64,000 nucleotides of DNA. Origin: UBA668 sp963720695 (lineage in GTDB: Bacteria; Actinomycetota; Acidimicrobiia; Acidimicrobiales; Ilumatobacteraceae). The DNA lies in the NCBI GenBank assembly GCA_963720695.1, contig CAVRGG010000004.1:1-64000 (forward strand), in the 5' to 3' direction. The position numbers were made by a program, and so were the translations under genes. Below the pieces are notes generated by a model that saw only the letters and a list, made by a program, of their open reading frames with translations, was not told the origin of the DNA and did no database searches. Position 1 is the stretch's first letter. Each line of letters begins with the position of its first letter. Below are positions 1-8,955 of this stretch, one piece after another.

Positions 1-1523
1 ATGCCGGCGGCGCTGATGTTCCCGATCGGGAGCCGCTTCTACGACTGGAAGTACGAGAGCGAGCCGGAGCCCCACATGAACGGGCGCAAGGTGTACCACG
101 CGGCGCGGCAAGGTGCTCGGTGGGTCGAGCAGCATCAACGGCATGATCTTCCAGCGCGGCAATCCGATGGACTACGAGCGCTGGGCCGCCGACAAGGGCA
201 TGGAGACATGGGACTACGCCCACTGCCTCCCCGTACTTCAAGAAGATGGAGAACTGCCTGGCCGGCGGTGACGAGTGGCGCGGCAGCAGCGGACCGCTGA
301 AGCTCGAGCGCGGTCCGTCCCACCAACCCGCTGATCGACGCGTTCTTCGAGGCGACGCAGCAGGCCGGATATCCGATCACCTCCGACGTCAACGGTTACC
401 AGCAGGAGGGCTTCGCCCGCTTCGACCGCAACGTGTACCGCGGCCGCCGCCTCAGCGCTGCTCGCGCCTATCTGCACCCGGTGATGAACCGCGCCTAACC
501 TCACCGTCCACGACTCGGGCGCTCGTCCACAAGGGTGCTCTTCGACGGCACACGTGCGACCGGTGTGCAAGTACTTCGGTGCGTGGCAAGACCCCACTCG
601 CGGAGGCCGCCGAAGTCGTGCTGTGCGGCTGTGCCGCTCGCAACACGCCGCAGCTGCTCCAGCTCAAGCGGCATCGGCAACGCGAAGGAGTTACAAGCAC
701 TGGGCATCCCCGGTCGTGCACGACCTGCCGGCCGTCGGTGAGCACATGCAGGACCACCTCGAGGTCTACGTGCAGCACGTGTGCACGCAGCCGGTGTCGC
801 TGCAGCAAAACCTGCAGTTGTGGCGTCGACCGTGGATCGGACTGCAGTGGCTGTTCCGCAAGGGTCCCGGTACCAGCAACCACTTCGAGGTGGGGCGGGT
901 TCACGTGGAGCAACGACGAGGTCCCGTGATCCCGAACCCGACGTTCCACTTCCTCCCCCATCGCCGTTGCGTTACGACGGATCGGCACCCGTTGGTGGCC
1001 ACGGCTACCAGGTGCACATCGGGCCGATGTACTCGAACTCGGGAAGGGTCGGGTGAAGTTCACCTCGACCGACCCGACCGTGAAGCCCGCCCTGCGCTTC
1101 AACTACCTGTCCACCGACCAGGATCGTCAGGAATGGGTCGAGGCGACCGGACTCGCACGCACCATCCTCGAGCAGCCCGGCTTTGCTCCGTACGACGGCG
1201 GCGCACTCCCCCGGCCCGTCGGTGGAGACCGACGAACAGATCCTCGACTGGGTCCCGCAAGGACGGTGAGACGGCGTTGCACCCGTCGTGCACTCGCTGG
1301 ACGGGGAGCCGAGCCCGGACTCCAGCGTGGTCGACCCGCTCACCATGAAGTGTCCTTGGGTGTGGGACGGTCTACCCCGCGTGCTGACGCCTCGGCGATG
1401 CGCTACGTCACCAACGGCAACATCTACGCCCCGGTGATGATGATGGCCGAGAAGGCAGCGGACCTCATCCTCGGGAACACGCCGCTCGCCCCGGAGCCCG
1501 CGCCGTTCTTCCGAGCGAAGTAG
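1..1523 (+). pseudogene. betA: Choline dehydrogenase-like GMC flavoprotein, 5'-truncated and multiply frameshifted
   Basis: GMC oxidoreductases of this type oxidise choline to betaine aldehyde (and on to glycine betaine) with FAD. No single frame is open, but reading across three frames gives a continuous GMC protein. Visible are GSSSINGM (first GMC signature), NTPQLLQ followed by SGIG (second signature), HPSCT with the catalytic His, and a C-terminal NGNIYAPVMMMAEKAADLI. The N-terminal GxGxxG FAD motif lies before the window. I count at least 15 frame changes in 1.5 kb. Most are one extra base next to a G or C run, for example near 107, 230, 321 and 496. The dense pattern and preserved protein signature suggest sequence error. 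A real pseudogene, or another GMC alcohol oxidase, cannot be excluded. Its role fits the betaine genes downstream. Confidence 0.72.
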
Positions 1524-1531
1524 GCCGACCG

Positions 1532-2544
1532 ATGCGGGCGTGGTGCTCACCGGTCACGGAGGGTACGACTGCCTCGTCGAGCGCGACGATCTCGAACGTC
1601 CGGTCGCCGGGCCTGGTGAGGTCCTCGTCCAGGTCGGGGCGGCGGCGGTGAACAACACCGACATCAACACCCGCATCGGCTGGTACTCCGGCGGGAGGCT
1701 GGACAGGGTCGTTGACGTTTCCCCAAGCTTCTCAGGGTATCGATGCCTGCGGGCGCATCGTCGCCGTCGGGAAGGGCGTCGAGACGAGCCGGCTCGGCGA
1801 GCGGGTGCTCATCGAGCCGCGCCGGCGCGAACCCGGTGCCCCGCTCGCGACGGCGCGGTTCTTCGGGTCCGAGGTCGATGGAGCGTTCGCCGAGTTCACC
1901 GTCGTGCCTGGGCGACATGCGCATCGTGTGGACAGCCCGTTGAGTGACGGCGAGCCCGCATCCTTCCCGTGCTGGGACCACACGGCCAGAACATGCTGAC
2001 CAGAGCTGGGGTCGTCCACGGGGATCGAGTGCTGGTCACCGGCGCGAGTGGTGGAGTCGGCTCGGCAGCGGTGCAACTCGCCACGGCGAGGGGTGCGGTC
2101 GTGGCCGGCATTGCCGCGGCCGAGAAGCACGCCGCTCTTCGCGAACTGGGAGCGGCATCGGTGGTCGATCGCAACGACGATCCGGTCGCCGCATTCGGTC
2201 ACGATGCCTTCGACGTGGTGCTCGACGTCGTCGGTGGTGAGCGTTGGCCGAACTTGCTCGACATGATGCGAGCCGGCGGGCGCTACGCCGTCGCCGGGGC
2301 GATCGCCGGCCCGGTCGTACCGCTCGACCTGCGCACGCTCTATCTCAAGGACCAGCGTCTCCTGGGTTGCATAGTGCTCGACGAGGGTGTCTTCACCGCG
2401 CTGGTCGGGCGGATCGAACGTGGCGAGGTTCGTCCTCTCGTCTCGGCAACGTTCTCATTGAGTCAGATCGTCGCGGCGCAGGAGTCGTTCCTCACCAAGC
2501 GCCACATCGGCAAGATCGTCCTCGAGATCGAAGGTGCTCGATGA
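1532..2544 (+). pseudogene. Quinone oxidoreductase-like MDR family protein, frameshifted
   Basis: Medium-chain dehydrogenase/reductase related to NADPH:quinone reductase. The N-terminal GroES-like part reads around 1540-1700 (GPGEVLVQVGAAAVNNTDIN), the middle around 1712-1960 in another frame, and the Rossmann half from 1969 to the stop in the first frame. The nucleotide-binding motif VTGASGGVGSAAVQLA is at 2036-2083. No zinc-ligand pattern was recognised, so it is probably a zinc-independent member. The likely start is ATG 1532, one base out of frame with the rest. The frame also changes near 1700 and 1965. The stop TGA overlaps the next ATG (ATGA at 2541), so the two genes are probably translationally coupled. 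The substrate is unknown. Confidence 0.7.
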
Positions 2545-3260
2545 GCGACGTCGACACCGGCGAGGTGTACGAGCTCGCTGCTAATTGTTCCGGGCCACGG
2601 TCGCCGACCTGTCGTCCGACCAATGGGCGACGATGGTCCCGGCAACTCCCGCATGGAGCGTGCACGACGCGCTCTGGCACGTGGTCGGCATCGCCGCCGG
2701 ACTCAACGTGCTCGAGTTCCCCGAGAGCGACGACGTCGGCGGCGAACGATGGGCGCAGCACCAGGTGGACATCCGTCGCGGACGCACATTCACCGAACTG
2801 CGTTCGGAGTGGGATCGGGAGGCGCCGACGTTCGAAGAGGGCCTCCGCGACTTCGGGTACGAGTTCGGCAGTCACTTCGTCGCCGACCTCCACGCGGACT
2901 ACCACGACGTCCGCAGCGTGCTGCGCTTCTCCCCCGATCCGGATCCGGCCACCGTCCGAGTCGCACTCGACCACTACCTCCTGTTCGTCCACGAATCCCT
3001 CGTCGAACGCGAGTGGGGTTCGATCGAGGTCATCGCAGATGGCGTCATCCGCACCGTGGGCATCGGGCCGACGCGCGCGGGTGACGGCCGCCGCGTTCGA
3101 TCTCCTTCGATCGTTCTCGGCACGGCGAACCCGACGTGAGGTCGCGGCGCTCGATTGGTCGGGCGACGTGGCCGCCGTTCTGGCTGTGCTCGACACGATC
3201 TACACGGGCGGCTACCGCTTCCCCGACGAGGCGCCCAACGAAGGTGAGAGTCACGTGTGA
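2541..3260 (+). pseudogene. Mycothiol-dependent maleylpyruvate isomerase-like (DinB superfamily) protein, frameshifted
   Basis: The translation (ATVADLSSDQWATMVPATPA, then WSVHDALWHVVG) is the start of the four-helix DinB/maleylpyruvate isomerase N-terminal fold common in actinobacteria. Members can act as mycothiol-dependent thiol transferases with a metal-binding His triad, but many have no known function. Start ATG 2541 overlaps the upstream stop. The frame changes near 2582, where a net shift occurs at a TAATTG stretch, and again near 3080, after which the tail VTAAAFDLLRSFSARRTRRE ends at 3260. The corrected length is near 240 residues, which is normal for the group. The substrate cannot be predicted. 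Confidence 0.6.
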
Positions 3261-3323
3261 GTTGAGCCGGCTTCATCGTCCGTTCAGGTTCGCCGGGGTA
3301 CGGTCGACTCGAAGGAGGCCGAG

Positions 3324-4244
3324 ATGATCGAGGCCAACGAGTTGATCAAGCGCTACGGCGACACGACTGCGGTCGACGGGCTGAGCTTCACGGTGCGGCC
3401 CGGCATCGTCACCGGCTTCCTCGGCCCGAACGGTGCGGGGAAGTCGACCACGATGCGGATGATCATCGGGTTGGACGCGCCGACGTCCGGTTCGGTCACC
3501 GTCAACGGGCGTCAGTACGCGGACAGCACGGCCCCGCTCCACGAGGTCGGCGCGCTGCTGGAGGCGAAGGCCGTGCACTCCAGCAGGTCCGCCCGCAATC
3601 ACCTTCTCGTCCTCGCGGCCACGTGCGGGATTCCCAAGCGCCGGGTCGACGACATGATCGACCTTGTCGGGTTGACCGATGTCGCCCACAAACGCGCTGG
3701 TGGGTTCTCGCTCGGCATGGGTCAGCGGCTGGGGATCGCCGCCGCACTGCTCGGCGATCCGGGCACCGTCGTCCTCGATGAACCGGTCAACGGGTTGGAC
3801 CCCGAAGGCATCCTGTGGGTGCGCAACCTTCTGAAGGGGCTCGCGAAGGAGGGTCGTACCGTTTTCGTGTCCTCGCACCTGATGTCGGAGATGGCCGTCA
3901 CCGCGGACCACCTGATCGTGATCGGGCGCGGACGCCTCATCGCCGACGTGAGCGTCGACGAGTTCACCAAGCAGGCCTCGTCCGACCTCGTGCACGTCCG
4001 CGCCCCCGACGCCGAACGCCTCGCCGGGCTGCTGGCCCGACCAGGCGTCTCGGTCACTTCACCGTCGGCCGGTCGCCTCGAGGTCATCGGCCTGAACAGC
4101 GACACGATCGGCGACATCGCGGCCGCCAACGGACTGTCCGTCCACGAACTCACGCCCCAGAAGGCTTCGTTGGAGGAAGCGTTCATGGAGCTCACGCAGG
4201 ACGCTGTGGAGTACCACGGCCACACGGCACAGGTGCCGTCATGA
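3324..4244 (+). CDS. ABC transporter ATP-binding protein (ABC-2 exporter type)
   Basis: Cytoplasmic ATPase that would power export by the membrane protein encoded next. Walker A GPNGAGKST is at residues 34-42, a slightly divergent signature FSLGMGQRL at about 128-136, and Walker B with TVVLDEP at 148-154 followed by NGLDPEG. After about residue 215 comes the accessory C-terminal part typical of the DrrA/NatA/CcmA-like group. ATG 3324 is preceded by GAAGGAGG at 3311, a strong ribosome-binding site, which fixes the start. The stop overlaps the permease start (ATGA at 4241). This gene is intact although its upstream neighbours are frameshifted. The cargo is unknown. Confidence 0.88.
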   Translation: MIEANELIKRYGDTTAVDGLSFTVRPGIVTGFLGPNGAGKSTTMRMIIGLDAPTSGSVTVNGRQYADSTAPLHEVGALLEAKAVHSSRSARNHLLVLAATCGIPKRRVDDMIDLVGLTDVAHKRAGGFSLGMGQRLGIAAALLGDPGTVVLDEPVNGLDPEGILWVRNLLKGLAKEGRTVFVSSHLMSEMAVTADHLIVIGRGRLIADVSVDEFTKQASSDLVHVRAPDAERLAGLLARPGVSVTSPSAGRLEVIGLNSDTIGDIAAANGLSVHELTPQKASLEEAFMELTQDAVEYHGHTAQVPS

Positions 4245-5086
4245 CCGCCGTCGCAACCGAGCCGAGCGTCATGGCACCACACCTCGACGACGACGTGGTC
4301 GCAGGGATGAAGGTCACGCAAGCCCGCGTGGTCGGGTCCGAGATCGTCAAGCTCCGCACCCTCCGTTCGACGATCTACACGCTTGCCATCGCCACCATTT
4401 CGATGGCAGGGATCGGCATCATCATCGCCTGGTCGACGGCCAACGACTGGAACCACATGCGGCCCGGTCGCCAGGCCCGCTTCAACCCGCTCGAGGACAG
4501 CCTCGCCGGCTTCCATCTGGCCCAACTCGCCATCGGCGTGTTCGGGGTGCTGATGATCGCCGGCGAGTACTCCACCGGCATGATCCGATCGTCGCTCGCG
4601 TCCGTCCCCAAACGCCTGCCCATGCTGTGGGCGAAGGTCGGAGTGGCGGCGGTGGTCACGTTCGTCACGATGCTGCCGGCGACGCTGATCGCGTTCTTCG
4701 TCAGCCAGCGTTTCCTCGCCACGGCGCGCATCCAGACGACGTGGTCGGCCCCCGACGTTCCCCGCACGGTGATCGGCGTGGCGATGTACCTCACGGTGGT
4801 CGTGGTCCTCGGCATCGGCCTCGGCGCCATCCTGCGCAACGTCGCCGGAGCGATCGCCGTCCTGGTCGGCGTCCTGCTGGTCCTGCCCGTGATCGCGCAG
4901 GCACTGCCCCAGACCTGGGCCGATCGCATCAACAAGTTCCTCCCGAGCAACGCTGGCCAGGCACTGCTCGGCATGAACGTCGACGCCACCCAGTTGGCGC
5001 CCTGGACCGGCTTCGCAGTGTTCTGCGGCTACGCCGCGCTGTCCATCGCCGCCGCCGCCATCCTCATGCGCCGCAAGGACGCCTGA
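4241..5086 (+). CDS. ABC-2 type transporter permease
   Basis: Integral membrane partner of the preceding ATPase. The 281-residue protein has about six hydrophobic segments: one near residue 45 (TLAIATISMAGIGIIIAW), others near 90, 130 and 185 (YLTVVVVLGIGLGAI) and 205 (AIAVLVGVLLVLPVIA), and a last one before the C-terminal RRKDA. The sequence IAGEYSTGMIRSSLA is characteristic of ABC-2 permeases of the bacitracin/Nat type. Start ATG 4241 overlaps the ATPase stop, so the pair is a translationally coupled two-gene operon. It ends 29 bp before the 3' end of the convergent dehydrogenase gene. The exported compound is unknown. Confidence 0.85.
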   Translation: MTAVATEPSVMAPHLDDDVVAGMKVTQARVVGSEIVKLRTLRSTIYTLAIATISMAGIGIIIAWSTANDWNHMRPGRQARFNPLEDSLAGFHLAQLAIGVFGVLMIAGEYSTGMIRSSLASVPKRLPMLWAKVGVAAVVTFVTMLPATLIAFFVSQRFLATARIQTTWSAPDVPRTVIGVAMYLTVVVVLGIGLGAILRNVAGAIAVLVGVLLVLPVIAQALPQTWADRINKFLPSNAGQALLGMNVDATQLAPWTGFAVFCGYAALSIAAAAILMRRKDA

Positions 5087-5115
5087 CCCTCCACGTCACA
5101 GGTCGCGCCGGCGGG

Positions 5116-6051
5116 TCATTGGAGAATGGCGGGGAAGCCTTCGGCGCGCAGGTCGGTGCCGAGCGCGTCTTCCAGGAGCTTGACCACTTGGCTCGACCAG
5201 GCGTCGCCGCCGTACTGGGCGCGGGCTCGCACGAAGGTCTGCATCGTCTGACCGGCGAGGTCGAGCGGCACGCCGAAGTCACGGCCGAACTGCATCGCGA
5301 AGCCCAGGTCCTTGCAGGCGAGATCCATCGTGAAGCCGATGTTGTAGCTGCCGTTGAGGATGACCTGGCTCTCGGTCTCGTGGACGAAGCTGTTGCCCGA
5401 ACTGTTCAGGATCGCCTCGAACGACTTGGCCAGATCGAGGCCGCCCCGCTTGGCCAGCATCAGCGCCTCACCCGCGGCGACGAGGTGGATGAACGCAAGC
5501 ATGTTCGTGATCACCTTGATCACCGCCGCGCTCCCCAGCGGACCCATGTAGAGGACCGGACTCCCGATCGCCGTGAGCAGCTCAGCGTTCGATTCGTACA
5601 CGGCCTCGTCGCCTCCGACCAGCACGGTGATCTCGCCGGCCGCCGCCTTGTGCACTCCCCCGGTGACCGGCGCCTCCAGCACGTGCACCCCCTGGGCGAT
5701 GGCGAGCTCGGCGAGGCGGATGGTCTCGCTCTGATCGTTGGTGCTGTTGTCGATCCAGGTGCCGCCGGTGCGCAGCCCGGCCAGCACGCCGTCGGGACCG
5801 GTCACCACCGCGTCGACCGCTCGAGGCGATGGAAGGCACGTGAACACGACGTCGCTCGCCGCTGCGACGCCGCGGGCGGTGTCGGCCCATCGGGCGCCCA
5901 TGGCGAGCAGTGGTTCGGCGACCGACCGGTCGAGGTCCGTCACGGTCACCTCGTGGCCGGCTCGTACGAGACTGTGAGCGAGGTGGAAGCCCAGGTTGCC
6001 GAGGCCCACGTAACCGACGCGGCGAGGTGATGAGGCTGGGAGCGCAGTCAT
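5116..6051 (-). CDS. 3-hydroxyisobutyrate dehydrogenase-like NAD(P)-dependent beta-hydroxyacid dehydrogenase
   Basis: Cytoplasmic oxidoreductase that oxidises a beta-hydroxyacid to a semialdehyde or ketoacid, or runs in reverse. The dinucleotide motif GLGNLG is at residues 16-21. The substrate-binding motif PVTGGVHKAAAGEITVLVGG is near 128-147. The catalytic Lys is K179 in GSAAVIKVITNML. The protein is about 311 residues, a normal family length. I chose ATG 6051 (MTALPASS); ATG 6066, five codons earlier, is equally possible. It is a single gene on the minus strand, divergent from the gene at 6138 and convergent with the ABC permease. The substrate (3-hydroxyisobutyrate, tartronate semialdehyde or other) cannot be assigned. 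Confidence 0.82.
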   Translation of the reverse strand: MTALPASSPRRVGYVGLGNLGFHLAHSLVRAGHEVTVTDLDRSVAEPLLAMGARWADTARGVAAASDVVFTCLPSPRAVDAVVTGPDGVLAGLRTGGTWIDNSTNDQSETIRLAELAIAQGVHVLEAPVTGGVHKAAAGEITVLVGGDEAVYESNAELLTAIGSPVLYMGPLGSAAVIKVITNMLAFIHLVAAGEALMLAKRGGLDLAKSFEAILNSSGNSFVHETESQVILNGSYNIGFTMDLACKDLGFAMQFGRDFGVPLDLAGQTMQTFVRARAQYGGDAWSSQVVKLLEDALGTDLRAEGFPAILQ

Positions 6052-6137
6052 CTCCGCAGTATGCATGACGGGCCGCCGGGGCGGCCGCGTCGAGATGGTT
6101 ACAGTGTCGCGGCAATCAACACGATCGGGGGGTCGAC

Positions 6138-7771
6138 GTGGACGTGGAGTGGAACGCGCCGGGACCTGGCCAGTGGGCGATGGACCGCAGTCACATGCCG
6201 GCCGGCACCACACCGATCGTGCAGCACCTCGTCACCACCTCGATGCCCAACGGGATGCGACGGATGTTCCGCGAGCTCGGCGTGCCGTTGGAGACGATCG
6301 ACGCCAGATTCGTGAACGGCCAGTTCTACTCCCGTCTGCGGCCCTTGATCGGTGCCGACAAGCCGTCCGCCAAGGTCCCTCCCGTCGTCGTGTTGAAGGT
6401 GGCCGCGCGGCTGCACCCCGAGATGCGCCGACGGAACCGCACCGCCGGACGAACGCTCGTCGAGCAGCCGTGGCTGAAGGTCATCGATGACTGGCACCAC
6501 GGCGGCAAGGCCGACATCGAAGCGGCGAACCGCGCCCTGCAATCGGTGGATCTCGGCTCCGCGACCGACGCGGAGGTGATCGGACACGTCCATCGATGCC
6601 TCGACCACTGCGTGACCAACTGGACACATCACTTCTGGCTGCACGGATACGACCTCGGGCCCATCGGTCGCTACATCTACGAGGCGCAGGACTGGGGCGT
6701 CGCGCCACCGGAACTGCTGTCGTTGCTCGAGGGCGCGTCGCCCTCGACGAGTGAGCCCACTCGGGAACGGGCCACCATCCGAGCGGCGATCGAGGCCACC
6801 GGCCGCACGCCCAGTTCGCTCGACGAGATGCGGTCGCTGTCGCCCGAGATCGCTCGTCTGCTCGACGAACACCTCGATCGCCGTGGCAGCGTGCTGTTCT
6901 CTCGCTACGACGTGGACGGCGTCACGTTCGGCGAGCGTCCCGATCTGGTGCTCGCCTCGATCCTCAACGCCGAGTACGTCGACCGCAGCGACTGACGTCG
7001 CTCGTCGGACCGCGGTAATCCGCGAGCAGATCCCTGCCGAGCACCGGGCTCGATTCGACGAACTCCTCGGGCAGGCGCGCAACGCGATGGACCTGCGCGA
7101 CGACAACGGCCCGACCACCGCCGAATGGCCGCTCGGCCTTCTGCGCATGGCGTTGCTGGAGTTGGGCCGTCGGATGGTCGCCGCAGGCGTCGTCGACGAT
7201 CCGACGCTGGCACTGGAACTCGAGCCGGCGGAGATCGACAGGGGCACTGTCCGGAACGAGCCGCCGCCTCCACGCTGCGAACCCGCGCCGATCGGCGAGC
7301 GGCGCTGAAGCGAGTCGAAGCTCCGCGCCTTCTCGGCCCGGACGAGCCGGCACCGCCGCCGGGTGTCCTGCCCGCCAACCTCGACACCCTGGTCAACATG
7401 GTCCAGTCGGTCATGCAGCATCTCGGCATGAAGGGCGACGCCCGATCCGGACTCCATGGCACCGGCATCGGCACCACCAGCGTCACCGCCCGCGCCAGGG
7501 TGGCCACGTCGCCGGAGGCCGCGCTCGACGTACTCGAACCGGGCGACATCCTCGTGGTCGCCGGGACCACCCCGGCCTACAACCTCGTGCTGTCATTGGC
7601 CGGCGGCGTCGTCACCGCCGACGGCGGACCGATGAGCCACGCTGCCGTCATCGCCCGCGAGCTGTCGATCCCGGCGGTGATCGGCGCAGGGCGCCGCCCT
7701 GACGGACATCCCCGACGGCGTCGATGGTGACCATCGACCCGGTGGCGGGGCTCGTCACGGTGCACGACTGA
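6138..7771 (+). pseudogene. PEP-utilising-enzyme mobile-domain protein, frameshifted
   Basis: The C-terminal part carries GGPMSHAAVIARELSIPAV (about 7624-7680), the swivelling phospho-histidine domain of PEP synthase, pyruvate phosphate dikinase and rifampin phosphotransferase. The first 285 codons (GTG 6138 to TGA 6995) hold an uncharacterised N-terminal region containing WTHHFWLHGY and no ATP-grasp motif. The frame changes near 7000, 7240 and 7700. The corrected protein is about 540 residues. The preserved motif after three shifts suggests sequence error. Without an ATP-grasp domain it would need a partner subunit or have a different role. Reading only the first open frame would give a false 285-residue protein. 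Confidence 0.62.
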
Positions 7772-7826
7772 GCGACGGGCACGCCTCACCACGACGCCAA
7801 GAACGGACAGAACGACGACCGAACGA

Positions 7827-7862
7827 CGACGGCGGCCCCACCCGAAGGTGAGGCCGCCGTCG
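7827..7862 (-). terminator. Terminator hairpin downstream of proX
   Basis: CGACGGCGGCC at 7827-7837 pairs perfectly with GGCCGCCGTCG at 7852-7862. An inner CACC/GGTG pair closes a loop that reads TTCG on the minus strand, a stable C-UUCG-G tetraloop. It begins about 28 bp beyond the stop of proX on the minus strand. No long T tract follows. Confidence 0.7.
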
Positions 7863-7889
7863 ACACGATCTGTCGCTGCGATCAGCGAA

Positions 7890-8915
7890 TCAGGCGGGAA
7901 CCCAGGTCTTCCAGACGTCCTGGTTGGCGTCGATCCACTTCTGGGCGGCATCGGCCGGCGTCATGCCGTCGCGGTCCACATAGCCGGCGATCTCCGACTG
8001 CTGCTCGGTGGTGAGCTGCAGGCTGGAGAGGAGCGAGAACACCTTGGCGTTCTTCGCCTCGAGGCCGGAGTTGGCGGCCTTGTACAGCTCGTCGACCGGG
8101 TAGTCGCAGGCGTACTTGCCGTCGGCGGCGGCCGCCGAGGCCAGGCAGGCATCGGTGACGTCGGGCAGCTTGACTTCGACGAGGTCGACCTCGAGCTGCT
8201 TCCAGTGCGGCTTCCAGAACTGCATGAGCAGCGGCTTGTGGTCGGCGATCGACTGATCGATCGCGGTGAGCAGCGCGGCTTCGGAGCCGGCCACCACGTA
8301 CTTCAGCGGCAGGCCGAGGTTGGCGATGATCTGCTCGTCGTAGGTCACGTAGCTGGGGTCACCCATCGTGAACTGACCGAGGTCGCCGGACTCGGCGGTG
8401 GCGAACAACTTGGCGAGCTTCGGGTCCTTGAAGCCTTCCCAGGTGGCGAGCTCGGGGTGCTCGTCGACGACGAACTTCGGCACGTACCAGCCGATCTTGG
8501 CCTCCGGACCGAGCTTGCCGATGTCGACGACGGACTTCTTCTGCGTGATGTAGGTCTCGTAGTCGGCAGCGTGACCCGACGGCCACACCTCGAGCACGGC
8601 GTCGATGCTGCCATCGTCGAGGCCGACCCACGTGGCGTTCTCGTCGATGTCGACGATCTCCACCGGCACGCCGAGGTTGCACTCGATGACGGACTTGGCG
8701 ACGTACGCGTTGACTGCGGAGCCCGTCCACGGGTTCACCGCGAGCTTGATGGCGTCGCCGCTGGTCGCGCACGACTCCGCAGGAGCGCCGGTGGTGGTGT
8801 CGGATCCGCCCGTGGTTGCGTCGGAACTGCTGCTGTCGCTGCCACAGGCAGCGAGGGTGGATGCGATCAGGACACCTGCCAACAGCAGATGTCGCTTGGT
8901 ACCGGATGCTCTCAT
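7890..8915 (-). CDS. proX: Glycine betaine/proline ABC transporter substrate-binding lipoprotein (ProX/OpuAC type)
   Basis: Extracellular receptor that delivers glycine betaine or a related quaternary amine to the permease. The 341-residue precursor has a lipoprotein signal peptide with lipobox LAAC (Cys24), followed by a Ser/Thr/Gly linker to about residue 48. The mature domain starts DAIKLAVNPWTGSAVNAYVA and contains EVWPSG and DPSYVTYDEQII, regions of the OpuAC fold that build the two lobes. It is the last gene of the minus-strand set deoR-proV-proW-proX and is followed by a terminator at 7862-7827. It lies 40 bp after the proW stop. Unlike proV and proW, the reading frame is intact. Choline or proline betaine are alternative ligands. 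Confidence 0.88.
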   Translation of the reverse strand: MRASGTKRHLLLAGVLIASTLAACGSDSSSSDATTGGSDTTTGAPAESCATSGDAIKLAVNPWTGSAVNAYVAKSVIECNLGVPVEIVDIDENATWVGLDDGSIDAVLEVWPSGHAADYETYITQKKSVVDIGKLGPEAKIGWYVPKFVVDEHPELATWEGFKDPKLAKLFATAESGDLGQFTMGDPSYVTYDEQIIANLGLPLKYVVAGSEAALLTAIDQSIADHKPLLMQFWKPHWKQLEVDLVEVKLPDVTDACLASAAAADGKYACDYPVDELYKAANSGLEAKNAKVFSLLSSLQLTTEQQSEIAGYVDRDGMTPADAAQKWIDANQDVWKTWVPA

Positions 8916-8955
8916 GGATGTCCCCCTGGAGGTGTTTGGGTAGTGGTCGAACTGT

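Noticed and set aside
1..3260. Genuine gene decay of three adjacent metabolic genes
   Set aside because: Motifs and residue composition are preserved across each shift and changes are mainly one-base insertions at G/C runs. Error is the simpler reading, though not proven.
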